NCBI RefSeq assembly: GCF_048564905.1
Contig: NC_132992.1
Location: 95,803,001 to 95,867,000, forward strand
Origin: Vicugna pacos
Lineage: Eukaryota; Chordata; Mammalia; Artiodactyla; Camelidae
Direction of reading: 5' to 3'
Length of the DNA: 64,000 nucleotides
Below the pieces are notes generated by a model. It saw nothing but the letters and a program-made list of their open reading frames with translations. It was not told where the DNA came from and searched no databases. Both the position numbers and the translations under genes were made by a program. This document shows positions 49,140 to 59,994 of this stretch, in pieces. The first letter of the stretch is position 1. Each line of letters opens with the position of its first letter.

Positions 49140-50300
49140 GCTTATTGCCTTCAATGGGGAGCATTAAACTTACCGGGTCATTAGTGTTCCAGGGACTTAT
49201 TGAGAGCCCCTCTAATTCTGGGTAAGCCTGGAGGCTGGCCTGGATGATGCAACATCTTCTGGAAGTTCTAGTTTGTGGGTAATTTGTTTCCTTTATCTCC
49301 TTCTCAATCCTCCTTGAAGGAAGACATCTACCACTTGCTACAGTTCTTATTCTTACAGGGGCAATCGTTTTCTTGAGGAAAACTGCAGTTTATCCAAATG
49401 CAGACTCAATGTTTAGGACGCCTGACATCAGAACCAGGGCTCCACTTACATCCAGATGTACCTCCACGCGGATGGGCTCCATCGGGTCTCGGTTTATCAA
49501 CACCCTGATCTACGGGCTAAATGTGAGACTCTCTCAGCTATCTGAACACTGCCGAGACCTGTGTCCAAATTTGTTCATATGGCCCGACCTCAGCATGATT
49601 CGCTCAACAACAAAACCTGTACTGAAGCCTCTCGTCTCCCCCGCTCCACCACTGGCGTCCCTCATGATTGCTGAACAATGACGGACCACTTTCCGCCTCC
49701 TGGTCGTCTCCAAGATTCTCCTCAGAAGCCGTCTCTTCACAGTACCTCTCATGGGACAGAGATGCAAGCGTCACACCTTGCAACCTGGATATCTTACCTA
49801 CAGGAAAAGATACTTCCAGAAGAACTCCTCAACCTCAATGGAAAGGGCTCCAGCAGGTGCTGCTAAGCAGCCCTTGCGCCACCAGTCTCCCGAGAGTTAG
49901 AACTTGGTTTCACGTGACACACCTAAGAAGGCAGCTGGGCCCTGGACATTGCTGCTCATCTGGTGACACGACTGTGGAGACGTCTCAGAATTGAGGGCAA
50001 CGTCTGCTGAGACAGCTTCCCAAGGTATCTGTGCCAGACCTATTGGACAACTTCCTGCCAAGTCTCTGATGAGAATATAACGTGTCAGGTGATCTCCAGC
50101 CTCCGGTGTTGATACCACAGGGACTTACGGTGAGAGAGCCTGCGGGCTCTCCCTCTTACTCCTGCATGTTACTGGAATGTGACCTCAATAAGAGCGCTTT
50201 CCATGTGACATGAGACATTACACCCAGAGGAGTTCCTTCCTGGCACTGACAGACAAAAACGTGAAAAACCCCAGAAATCCTAAGTCTTCATCAGTGATGT
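49140..50300 (+). mobile_element. ERV fossil, right part after the LINE-1
   Basis: From 49,140 to about 49,450 it matches 14,455-14,790 ('attagtgttccagggactta', 'gaaggaagacatctacc'). The further sequence to about 50,300 is not seen in the other copies and may be more of the same element. It is old and broken. Confidence 0.5.
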
Positions 50301-50364
50301 TTTGCGAGAAAGATCTCAACCTTGATCAAATGGCAAAAGGTAAAATATAACGAAAACCACCGTT

Positions 50365-50660
50365 TAGTAAAACTGGGTGAACGGGGGGAGCTCTCATGCC
50401 CTTTGATGGCCTCAGAGCCCAGCTGGTGGAAGCAAGGCTTCCCTGTCTTCCTGGGCAGGACTCAGCTGAGAGAAATGCACGGACTCTGGTTCCCTGGGGC
50501 TCTCTCAGCTCCTTTCCCCCCTTGATGAAGGAGGCGTTCTCCTTTTACTGGAGATGTACATGTGGCTCTTCAGGGTTGCAGACCCCAAACTGAGACTTTT
50601 TACTAGTCCAAATTAAACCCACTTTTGTTATTGAAATAACTGTCAGTCTATTTGTTTTTC
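50365..50660 (+). mobile_element. LTR fossil, copy D
   Basis: Homologous to 4,440-4,735 and 29,385-29,680 ('gggagctctcatgccctttg', 'gatggcctcagagcccagct'). It follows the ERV part, which supports reading these copies as LTRs. Confidence 0.55.
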
Positions 50661-52160
50661 ATGAAAAAAAGCTAATTTCCCATGAGAATGTTGACTTTTA
50701 TCTCCCTTACTTACTTTCGATTTTCATGTACTTTACTGAGGGGGTCACTTCTCTGGACGTGAGCTCCCACCTCCACAGACATTCCTGGTCACATCCATGC
50801 TCAGAGGAGAGAAGGTGGCCCCCACCAGCCTGCAGGGGGTGAGGGGAGGAGGTGAGCTATGGCTCCTGAGGGGGATGGGATGTGGGTGCTGGGGAATGTC
50901 TAGTGATTTCTGTCAGGGTGGGTCACAGCGGGGCAGGGATACAAGAGCATGAGTGTTGGATATACTGATTCGCTTTTAAAAATTACAACCACAGTTATTA
51001 CAGTTGTAAAACAAGTAACAATTTGCTACGTGTCTCGTATGTGAAACATCTATTAATGTTGTAATAAATTATTATTCTGGGGTAAAATCCTCAGTTATTG
51101 CAGATACAAAGACAGGAAATTTTAAATATTACAAGAATCCAGTGCAGCCTGGGCCCTGTCGGGGCCTCTGCGGACTCGGGCTCAGGAAAGAGAGCTCTGA
51201 CATCCAGGTCCCATAATCCATGTGACCCACGAGCCCCTCCCCGTCCTGGGGTCTGGTCTGGTGCCCCCTTGTCTTGTATGTCCATGCTTGGGGCCCTCCT
51301 GCCCACAGATCAGGAACGCCTGTGTGAAGAGTGTGTAATGTGGTCTCTGAGTGTACTGAAGATCAACGTCTGGTGTCTGCCGTTTCCATTAAGTGAGAAT
51401 AATTTACACACAGCAAATGTACATTCCATATGTCAACAGAGATATGAATTGGACAACATACAAATTTTTTATCGTAGTTTTTCACCATTATTGTCATTTG
51501 AGGCTGGTTTCCTGTTGTGGGAGCTGCCGTGTGCAGTGTGGGATGCACGGCCACATTGATGGACACTGCCCACTAGGGAACTGGGCACCTGCAGCCCACC
51601 CCACATGTGATGGCCCACCCGTCTCCAGACATTTCGACATATCCTCTGGGGACAAATGACTCTGCTGTCACACAGACATCAATTTCCAAATATACAACAT
51701 TCCTCATGCTATGCTCGTTAAATGTACTGCAGGAAACAAGACTGGGGACGCTGTCGAGGATGAAATGCCTGGAAATACATTGGAAGGTGGAGGGCAGACT
51801 GGAGGATGCAAAGAAGTGTCATTTGTGTCATTAATTATTTGTAAACCCGACAACTAAAAAGAATAGTTAGTGAATAAATATCAAGTAAAGTCTCATGAAG
51901 AAATATTTCTGTGAGTCTGTTCCTAAGTTAGATGAGGAATAAAACACAGACAAGCCTGAATCCGTGAAAAAGGCCCAAGTTCAGATCAGAAAGTTTCCCT
52001 GGAAACATTATGGATCGGCTCCCAGGGGAGACGGTGAACCAGCGGAGACTCCTCCGTCTCTGGGAGGGAACCCGTCCATGGCTGCTTCTGCACCTGCTCT
52101 GAAATGGGTCCTCTGGTTTCCTCAGGGCCCTGGGTGCCCCCTGGTGGCCTGAGCCCTCCC
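50661..52160. repeat. Intergenic spacer, copy D
   Basis: Homologous to 4,740-6,190 and 29,681-31,160, somewhat more diverged, with a different stretch at about 51,100-51,300. No gene was recognised. Confidence 0.65.
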
Positions 52161-52168
52161 TGCAGGGA

Positions 52169-52430
52169 CCTTTGTGTCTGGGTCACCCTGATGTCCCCTC
52201 ACTCGCTATCCTTCCGGCGTCAAAAGGACACGGCTGTGTCCTCAGGGACCCCAGAGCTGAGCTGCAGGGACACGTGACCTTCAATGTGTCTCTAGAGATG
52301 GGAGGGAGTTTTTGGAGAGGCAGGGTGTATGCTGTCCAGCTCCCAGACCCAAGCACCGCAGGTTTTGCTGGGCTCTCCCTGGGGGAGGATGGACCCAGAC
52401 ACACCAGGAGGCACTGTGTGTGGTGCAGAG
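52169..52430 (-). pseudogene. IGHV4-like V pseudogene relic 4
   Basis: Very similar to relics 1 and 3, with the same FR3-end, 'gtctctagagatggg' and FR2-like stretches and the same nonamer-like CCTTTGTGT. Not functional. Confidence 0.75.
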
Positions 52431-53027
52431 GGGGGTTTATGTCCTTGTCAGCCAAGCCTTTGGCCCCCAGAGGATGACGTCAGTGAAGAGGAGACCCCGG
52501 CCCCGGGTGGCACAGGTGCTGTGATGGCCCTCAGCCCTGCGTGTGGTTCGCATGCAAGTGGGGTCGTGTTTCCGCACGAATGTGGGGGGTCAGGTGAGGC
52601 CGTGTCTCTGGGCTCGGGAGGCGGTGCTGCCTTATATCCAGGGTGGACCCCCCTTCTGCTCACTGACCACAGCTGCTCTCCTCCCAGAGCAGGGAGTTCA
52701 GTCCAAGGAGAGTCGGAGGGCAGGGGAGTGACCGTAAGCAGAGCAGGGCTTACTTTCCCTCCTCCTCTCGTGCCCCCCAGCTCCCCGGTCCCCTCTGCTC
52801 CCTGCTCACCTGCTCTGCAGCTCTACTCTGACTCTGAGTTGCTTGTTAAACAAGGCTGTGCTCTTTGCTGGTAGTCAGACTGAAAAAATTAGCAATTTCC
52901 TGACACTGTGTTGGCATTTTTGTTACAAAAGTAGTGAACCGTGTTCAACAGCACGTGCTCTGTTATTTCCTTAGTCTGTCCCTCATGCCTTCACCTCACA
53001 TCCTGTGTCTACAGCGTCTTATAAAGC
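52431..53027. other. Spacer downstream of relic 4, truncated unit
   Basis: Matches 6,491-7,075 and then stops. Where copies A and C continue toward a V gene, LINE-1 sequence begins here. No V segment follows in this unit. Confidence 0.6.
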
Positions 53028-54905
53028 AGCCCCCCATTTTGCTCATTTTTGGATTGGGTTGTTTGGTTATACTGTGTAGCACGGGGAAATATACAGAAGA
53101 TCTTATGGCAGCTCACAGGGAAAAAAAATGTGACAATGAATATATGCATGTTCATTTATACCTGAAGAATTGTGCTCTACCCTGTAATTTGACACAACAT
53201 TGTAAAGTGATTATAAATCAATAAAAAATATTAAAAAATTATAAAATATTTTACAAGAGAGAATTTAATAGAAGGGAGAAAATTGATTTGTAAACACTGT
53301 ATGGTTAATAATGGAAGAACAATTTGCAGCATACTAGCATTCCAGTTAATATGTCTTTTAAAAATCTTAAAAGAAGGAGAAAAATTCAATAAACAATATT
53401 TGAGACCTGTGTATTATCAATAATAGGAGATAAAAACCAATAGAAATAAAAATGCAATTAGGGGCGTTTTTAAAAATAATAATAATGAAATGACTTTAAA
53501 AGAAAAATTTTAAAGGGACTATAACTGTAGACATATGCAGTTGTTTAAAATGTGAAGATTATAAAGGTAATAGAAATTAGAACAGATAAAAAACTTTAAA
53601 AACTGGTTATGTCCTCATAGACACTGTGCACTCTTCATGATTTTATCAAGAAGTGATTCTGTCCTTGCTGCGTTTCTGGAAGTCTGCTTGTTGTTCCCAG
53701 GGGCCTTCCACTGGCTCCCTCATCTGTGCTGCTCCCAGTGCCTGTCGGCAAGCAGATCGGGCTGCCTCCCAACACTGGGTCAGTTACTGCGCTCATACAT
53801 GGTGGGCGGGCAGGTCACTCCCCCTTCCGATGCCGCAGTCAGATGCTGTGCTCAGGTGAGGTAGGCGGGTGGATCGCGTCCCCTCCTAGCACCAAAGTCA
53901 GATGCTGCACTCCTGCCAGGAAGGTGGGTGGCCACGGGCCCTCTCCTGGCCCTGGTAGCTCCCCTGCTGTGTGCACCTGCACGCTCCATCTGAGGTCTGC
54001 GCTCGGTAGGTGGGCTCCAAGAAGATGCGAAACAGCCCCACCCCTGCTCCATTCCCAACTCAGCTCCTTGTTTGCCTTGGTGGTGTTAGTACTCTGAGAT
54101 AGCAGGGCAGAAATACCTTTTGTGCCTTGGGCTGTGAATTAGTCTCAGTCCTTCTTAGGAGGCTGTAGAGCCCCCAGGTGCGGATTCAGGTATCCACCCT
54201 TGCCCAGGTGCTATGCACAGGAGGACATGACGGCTGTGGCTGTGCCCCACCTCTTTTCTCCCGAGAAGCACCAGTAATGGTGCTGTGGGTTGAGGAGACA
54301 AAGGATGCGGCGCCCTTCACCCAGGGCACACCAGCAGTGCTACTTTGCTTTTTTTTCCCCGTAATTTATGGGGAAGTCAGGTTGTCCTGCTCTGTATCCC
54401 CTCCCAGCCACAATGTTCAATACACTGTAGTCCCCCGTGGCTGCCTCAGTACCTCAGTACAGCCGTCCCAGTCCTCTACCCGGCTTGGGCAGCCTGCCCT
54501 GTCCCCCACTGCCAGCTAGTATTCTGGTTGGGTGTCACGAGGACCCTTTGTGCCCATTTAACTTAGTTCTGTTGGTCAAGGGGTGCTCCGTACAGATCAG
54601 AGCCTCAGAGGCTCCCCCTCCATCCTGCTGACCTCTCGGTTGAAGAGGGGGAGATTCAACTAATGAGCATTATTCCTCCTTTGCCAGTCCTTCCTGGTGG
54701 GACTGGTCCTGCACTATTTTGCTTTTTGCTCTTTCCTTTTTCCTTTTCTCCCACTAGATTCGTGGTGTCTTTGCTTTTGAGGAGTGCAAATTTCTTTTGT
54801 TGTTGAGCAGGAGCGCTGATTGGCTGGGTGGGTCTGTGGATGTGAGTTGTGGTGTATTTGGAGAGGGTGAGCTACGAGCATCCTGTTCTCCTCCACCTTG
54901 GCCCT
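53028..54905 (-). mobile_element. Rearranged LINE-1 (5' UTR plus inverted 3' end)
   Basis: Three L1 pieces are joined. 53,028-53,065 matches ORF2 sequence at about 43,032-43,056 in minus orientation. 53,066-53,245 is the L1 3' end in plus orientation (the reverse complement of about 42,110-42,285), ending aaatcaataaaaaata. 53,250-54,905 is the L1 5' UTR in minus orientation, ending near the expected L1 5' end beside the ERV fossil. ORF1 and most of ORF2 are absent. It is older than the element at 42-49 kb, judging by its divergence. Confidence 0.75.
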
Positions 54906-55750
54906 GAGTGTCTTCTTCAACATTCTTGCAGGAAGACAGCCTTCACTTGTTACAAACTTTGAGCCTCTAAGGGACTAAAGTTGGCTAAAGAAAAATTGCG
55001 GTATCCCATTATCTTATTTGATGTCTAGGGCATCGGATGTCATAACAAGGCACTACTTACATCCAGAAAGGCATCATGGTGTTCTGAGTTTACTAAAATC
55101 CAAAATTAAGTGTGAAACATGAGTGTTTATTTGGGATGGAGTCTAGCTGATTGTTGTAGAGACAGACTCCAATTTCTTTCTCATGGAAACCTAGATGAAG
55201 TTTTCTCAACACTGGCAACCCCGACTCCATTTTAAGGGAGGTACCAGAAGACAAAGTTTCAAGTCCTTAAAGGAGCATTTGAAGAGACCGTCCTTCTGTG
55301 GGCAACCTGATTACCAGACCCCTTTCTCCTTTTTGTATAAAGGCAAGGGGCTGTCTTGGGGTGTTGACCAAATCCACAGGGGCCTCCGCAGACCTCTAGG
55401 GTTTTATAGCCATGAGCCGGATGCTGTGGCACAGGGAGACTCCCACTGCCTCGGGGTCCTCACGGCCTCTGACCCTTTGTTCAGGTCCACGCATCACAGT
55501 CAACTTGTCTCAGTCAGCTGCCTCCCCTCCTAAGATGCCCTTTTGCTCCCTGGTCCTCACAGAGCTGTGCTATGTTGTCTCAACCTCAGCACATCTACAC
55601 TTCTCCCCTCCGTCAGCAATGAAGTCCCTCATGGCCGCGTCACACCGAGTGACCACCTCCTGACTCCTGATCACCTACGCGAAGCCCCTCTAAGCAGCCT
55701 TTTCACAGTGGCTCTCAGGCAGGAGGACTGAGGCTTCCACCTTGTAAGCT
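54906..55750 (+). mobile_element. ERV fossil, third copy (pol part)
   Basis: Matches 14,625-15,460 closely from about 55,190 on (offset about 40.29 kb), including the RNase H/connection-like region. Its left part is replaced by the rearranged LINE-1. It is old and broken. Confidence 0.6.
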
Positions 55751-56010
55751 GGGAACTTCACGTCTGAGCCCAACAGGAAGAACCAAGTTCTCCTCTTCTT
55801 TCCTGGTAAGGACTCAGCCAATGAAAATCCATGAACTCCTGTTCACAGGAGCCCTCTCACCTCCCCTTTCATTCTGTAAAAGAGTCATGTCTCTGTTTTC
55901 ACTGGGGACTTGCATGTGGCTCACCAGAACAGCAGACCCCAAACCGTAATTCTTTTTTGGTCCCAAATAAACCCAATTTGGTATTGAGATAATGGGCAGT
56001 GTGTTTTACA
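55751..56010 (+). mobile_element. LTR fossil, copy at the end of the third ERV
   Basis: Close match to the LTR at 15,460-15,720, with the AATAAA-type site ('cccaaataaacccaatttgg'). Confidence 0.6.
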
Positions 56011-57450
56011 TGAAAAAACTTTACTTCCCATAACACTTTTTATTTTACTTTATTTACTTTTATTTTCTGTTATTTTCTGAGCAGGTCACTAGGATGCACA
56101 TGTTATCATAAATTCACAGACTTTCCTATCAGCAACCCTGTGTAGGGGACAGCAGGGGGCCACGTCTAGCCTGCAGGAGGTGAGTGGAGGTGCAGACTAG
56201 CTGTGAGCCCCTGGGGGAGGGGGTGTGGATGCTGGTGAATGTCTACCTGTTTGTGTTACTATGTGTCTGTTATACAAGTGGCATGTTGGATATATTAACA
56301 TGAATTGAAAAATACCATCAAAATTAATCTAGCTATAAGACAAATTTTTGTTATGTGTTTCATATGTTAAATGTCATTTCATATTCAGATTAAGTATTAT
56401 TGCAAAGTGAAAATGTAAACTAGTTAATTAGGTAGGTTTTTTAAATATTAGGTTAACCAAGTCCAGCCTTGGCCCTGTCTTGTCTTCTGGGGACTCAGGT
56501 GAAGAAGAGACATGGGCTCTCCCCAGTGCTGGCTCTCTGTTCCTCTGTCCTCTTCCCTTGCAGGTCTGTGCTCAGGACCCTCTGGCCCACAACCAGCACA
56601 CAGGGGTGATTAGGCTGTAAGGTGCCTGTGAGTGAACGGAAGACTTAGGGTTGGTGTTTGTTGATGTTTTCATTCATTGATGATGATTCACATAGAGAAA
56701 TTTACCTTCTGCATGTCAACATTTTTATGAAGTTGACGAGATACAAAGCTTTCTCTCAGAGTTTTTCCACATTATTGACATCTGAGGCTAGTTTCCTGTT
56801 GTGGGAGCTGCCGTGTGCAGTGTGGGATGCACGGCCACATTGAAGGACTCTGCCAACTAGGTAACTGGGTGCCTGCAGCCCACCCCACATGTGACAGCCC
56901 AGCCTGGCTCCAGACATTTCCAAATGTCCTCTGTGGAACAGAATGACTCCAGTGTCACACACACATCAATTTCCAAATATACAACTTTCCTCATGCTATT
57001 CTAGGGAAAGGCACTGCAGGAAACAGGACTGGGGACCCTTTTGAGGATGAAATGCCTGGAAATACATTGAGGGTGGAGGACAGACTCCTCGTTCCACAGA
57101 ACTTTCATTTGTGTCATTAAGTATCTGTAAACCTGACAACTAAAAGTGTGGGTAGTGACTAAATTTCAAATGAAAGTCCCATGAAGAAATGTTTCTTCTG
57201 TGTCTGGTCCTAAGATAAATGAGGAAAAAAAAGACAGACAATTCTGACTCCATGAAAAAGGCCCAAGTTCTGAAACAGGAATCATCTCTGGAACCATTAT
57301 GGATGGGCTTCCAGGGAAGACGGTGAACCAGCGGAGAATCCTCCGTCTCTGGGAGGGAACCCATCCACGGCTCCTTCTGCACCTGCCCTGAAATGGGTCC
57401 TCTTGTTTCCTCGTGACCCTGGGTGCCCCCTGGTGGCCTGAGCCCTCCCT
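56011..57450. repeat. Intergenic spacer, B-type copy
   Basis: Close to 15,721-17,140 and more distant from the A, C and D copies. No gene was recognised. Confidence 0.65.
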
Positions 57451-57454
57451 GCAG

Positions 57455-57735
57455 GGTTGGTTGTGTCTGGGTCACCTGACTTTCCCTCCCTCACTCTGCC
57501 TCCTGGGACAATGGCACATGGCTGTGTCCTCAGAGACCCCAGAGCTGTGCTGCAGGGAGAACAATTCCCCAATGTGTCTCTGGAGATGGAGGGGCCTTTT
57601 TGGAGACATAGGGTTTACACTGTGCTACCCCCAAACCCAAAGCACCCGAGTCACACAGTCCTTTCACTGGGGTGTGACAGACCCAGAGCCACCAGTAACC
57701 ACTGTGTTTGATGGAGGTGGCGGGGCCCTGAAACA
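57455..57735 (-). pseudogene. IGHV4-like V pseudogene relic 5
   Basis: The clearest relic. On the minus strand the FR3 end ('ggctgtgtcctcagagaccc', 'cagagctgtgctgcagggag'), 'gtctctggagatgg' and the FR1/CDR1-side 'gagccaccagtaaccactgt' align with the intact IGHV4 gene at 19.1-19.5 kb. The frame is broken and the RSS degenerate. Closest to relic 2. Confidence 0.75.
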
Positions 57736-57849
57736 GAGTAGGTGAGTTGGAGAATCTTCAATGTTCCTGCCCAGCTCCTTCTCCAGCACCCGTGACAGGA
57801 CTCCTGGGGACTGGAAACACAGAGACACAATCACTTCACAGCACCATCC

Positions 57850-59365
57850 ACAGAGGTCAGTGTTCGGCAGACCCAGGAGGTGCTCACAGCTGAGACGAGC
57901 CGTCAAGAGGAGGAATGACCAGAAGGAGTCCGTGTCCCTTTGGATTGAAACTTCGGCTCTCAGAGAATCATGTCAGTGAAGATAAGAACCCTGACTCTGG
58001 AGGCGACAACGACCGCCTGACCATTCATCACTCAGGCACCTTGAGATGCTTTTCTCCACGAGGTCTGGGCCTGTGGGATTCTGTGTCCATCTCTGCATGT
58101 CCCAGTTTTATCAAGAAACCTGCTGAGTCAAGTTAGTGAGATTCCTTACGTTGGAAATCTGATCACACTCAATATTTGATCTAATTCACCAAATCCACCA
58201 TCTCCCAGGGAACATCTGACCACCCTGGCCTCCTTCATCAAGAATCCTCTGGAGACAGTGTGCCCAGAATCCCCCTGACCTTGAAGTCTCCTCACAGTCA
58301 TTTTCCACCGGGTCAGCATCACCATCTTCTTGGCCATAAATCTCCATTTTACCGTCTGTGTTTGGAATTGAGCCAAGTTTCCAAGGCTGACACAAATACC
58401 CAACGTGAGATTTGTATTACATTTAGAAAAATAATGTTTATTTTTTAAACAGTATCATCAAGCTCACAGCCCCCATCAGTATAGTTCATGCCTGAATGGA
58501 GCTTGTGTGTTCGAAATACTTTCTCCTTAAGTCAGCTCACAGCACTTTGTGCTCAGGGACACTGGACTGCACTTCAAGACTACACATGGGCCATTTGAAA
58601 CAGGAAAAATTCCTACATATTCCAGAAAGTGTCAAAAACATGGCACTAACTGGACCTCGAAGGAGACTCATTTATGTGATGGGACTTGAAACAAGAGGGC
58701 AGAGCATCACCCCGACCGACCTCAGGTGGGAATGTTAGTGGGCTGGGGATTCAAAGTGCTGCCCACATTGTAAATGTCCAGGAGTTCAGAAAATGCAACA
58801 TTTTTCGTTTTGGGCTGGAAATAAATTTTGCCCAGATGTGATCTGTAGACCCCGGACTCCGTGAGCAATGAGGATCAATGCACACGCAGTCCTGGGCAGT
58901 CTGGAGCTGGCGTCTGTGACGTGCATCCTGCTCACTACAAACCCTGTGTGCCCTTTGACAGAAAGATGGAGGGTGTGCAGCCTCCTGACCCGGGAGCAGA
59001 GACAAGTTGAGTAACTCTTTACACGTGTTTTACCGGTGCCTGTGCCTTCTCAGGGTACTCGTCAGGTTTGAAAATTGCTGAGTCACCTTTAAAATTATAC
59101 TAAAGTTTAACATTGTTTGGAGCTTTTTTTCAGTTGTAAAAATACATCCTGATTACAAATCTTATTGTCAGAAAGCAACACGTACGTCAACAATGAAAAT
59201 TTAGAATCCAGCAGAGGGTCTGTAGTAGAGTTGATGGGCGGGAAAAGGAAACCAAGGATTCTAACTGCAAACACCTCCCACACATCTGCACCTGTTCCTG
59301 GGGCTCAGCCCTGCCCTTGGTGGGTCGTGAGCACCCCCTGGGGGCTGTGGGTGCCCCAGGAGCGA
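57850..59365. repeat. V-gene 3' flank, copy 4
   Basis: From about 58,440 it is near-identical to 8,165-9,093; before that it is closer to the B-type copy (17,560-18,070). The unit is therefore a mosaic. No gene was recognised. Confidence 0.75.
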
Positions 59366-59404
59366 TGTTTTTGTCTGGGCTCACAATGACTTCCCCTCAC
59401 TGTG
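59366..59404 (-). promoter_or_regulatory. 23-bp-spacer RSS of VHH gene 2
   Basis: Heptamer CACAGTG (59,398-59,404), 23-bp spacer (59,375-59,397, identical in sequence to that of VHH gene 1), nonamer ACAAAAACA (59,366-59,374; last base off consensus), minus strand. Probably functional. Confidence 0.95.
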
Positions 59405-59861
59405 TCTGTCGCACAGTAATAAACGGCCGTGTCCTCAGGTTTCAGGCTGTTCATTTGCAGATACACCGTGTTCTTGGCATTGTCTCTGGAGATGGTGAAT
59501 CGGCCCTTCACGGAGTCTGCATAGTATGTGCTACCATCACTACTACTAATACATGAGACCCCCTCGCGCTCCTTCCCTGGGGCCTGGCGGAACCAGCCTA
59601 TGGCATAATAATCCAAAGTGAATCCAGAGGCTGCACAGGAGAGTCTCAGAGACCCCCCAGGCTGCACCAAGCCTCCCCCAGACTCCACGAGCTGCACCTG
59701 AGCCAGGACACCTGCAAACACAAAGACATCCTGGTCAGGAGGCTGTCCCACGTCCTGTGATTCCCTCACTCACGACCACCCACATCCTCAGAAGCTCTTG
59801 TTCTCCATGAATTACCTTGTAAAAGAGCAGCCAGGACCACCAAGCTCAGCCCCAGCTCCAT
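59405..59861 (-). CDS. IGHV3: IGHV3-family VHH segment (F37/E44/R45/G47 with Cys50)
   Basis: Exon 1 is 59,816-59,861 (46 nt, leader [15 protein letters not shown]). The intron is 104 nt, and exon 2 is 59,405-59,711. The mature domain starts [20 protein letters not shown] and ends YYCAT plus two bases before the RSS. FR2 is [14 protein letters not shown], the classic VHH tetrad F37, E44, R45, G47. CDR1 is [11 protein letters not shown]2 is ISSSDGST, preceded by a germline cysteine at position 50 (SCISS). In this VHH class that cysteine commonly pairs with one in CDR3, bracing long loops (family knowledge). FR3 has [20 protein letters not shown]. The frame, splice sites, octamer and RSS are intact. 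It resembles the alpaca IGHV3-3-type subgroup as I recall it. Confidence 0.96.
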
Positions 59862-59960
59862 GGTGAGTCGTCTGTGCTCAGTCCTGATCAGAGAACGGGA
59901 GCAGCTGGGAATCCCGGGCTGGGGCTCCTCTCCCAGAGCTGCAGGTCCAGGGCTGGGTGG

Positions 59961-59991
59961 CTTTATCCTCAGAGGGAGGCCCTATTTGCAT
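59961..59991 (-). promoter_or_regulatory. VH promoter of VHH gene 2
   Basis: Octamer ATGCAAAT (59,984-59,991, minus strand) about 123 bp upstream of the ATG, with GATAAAG at 59,961-59,967. The same as at 9.7 and 36.7 kb. Confidence 0.9.
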
Positions 59992-59994
59992 GTC

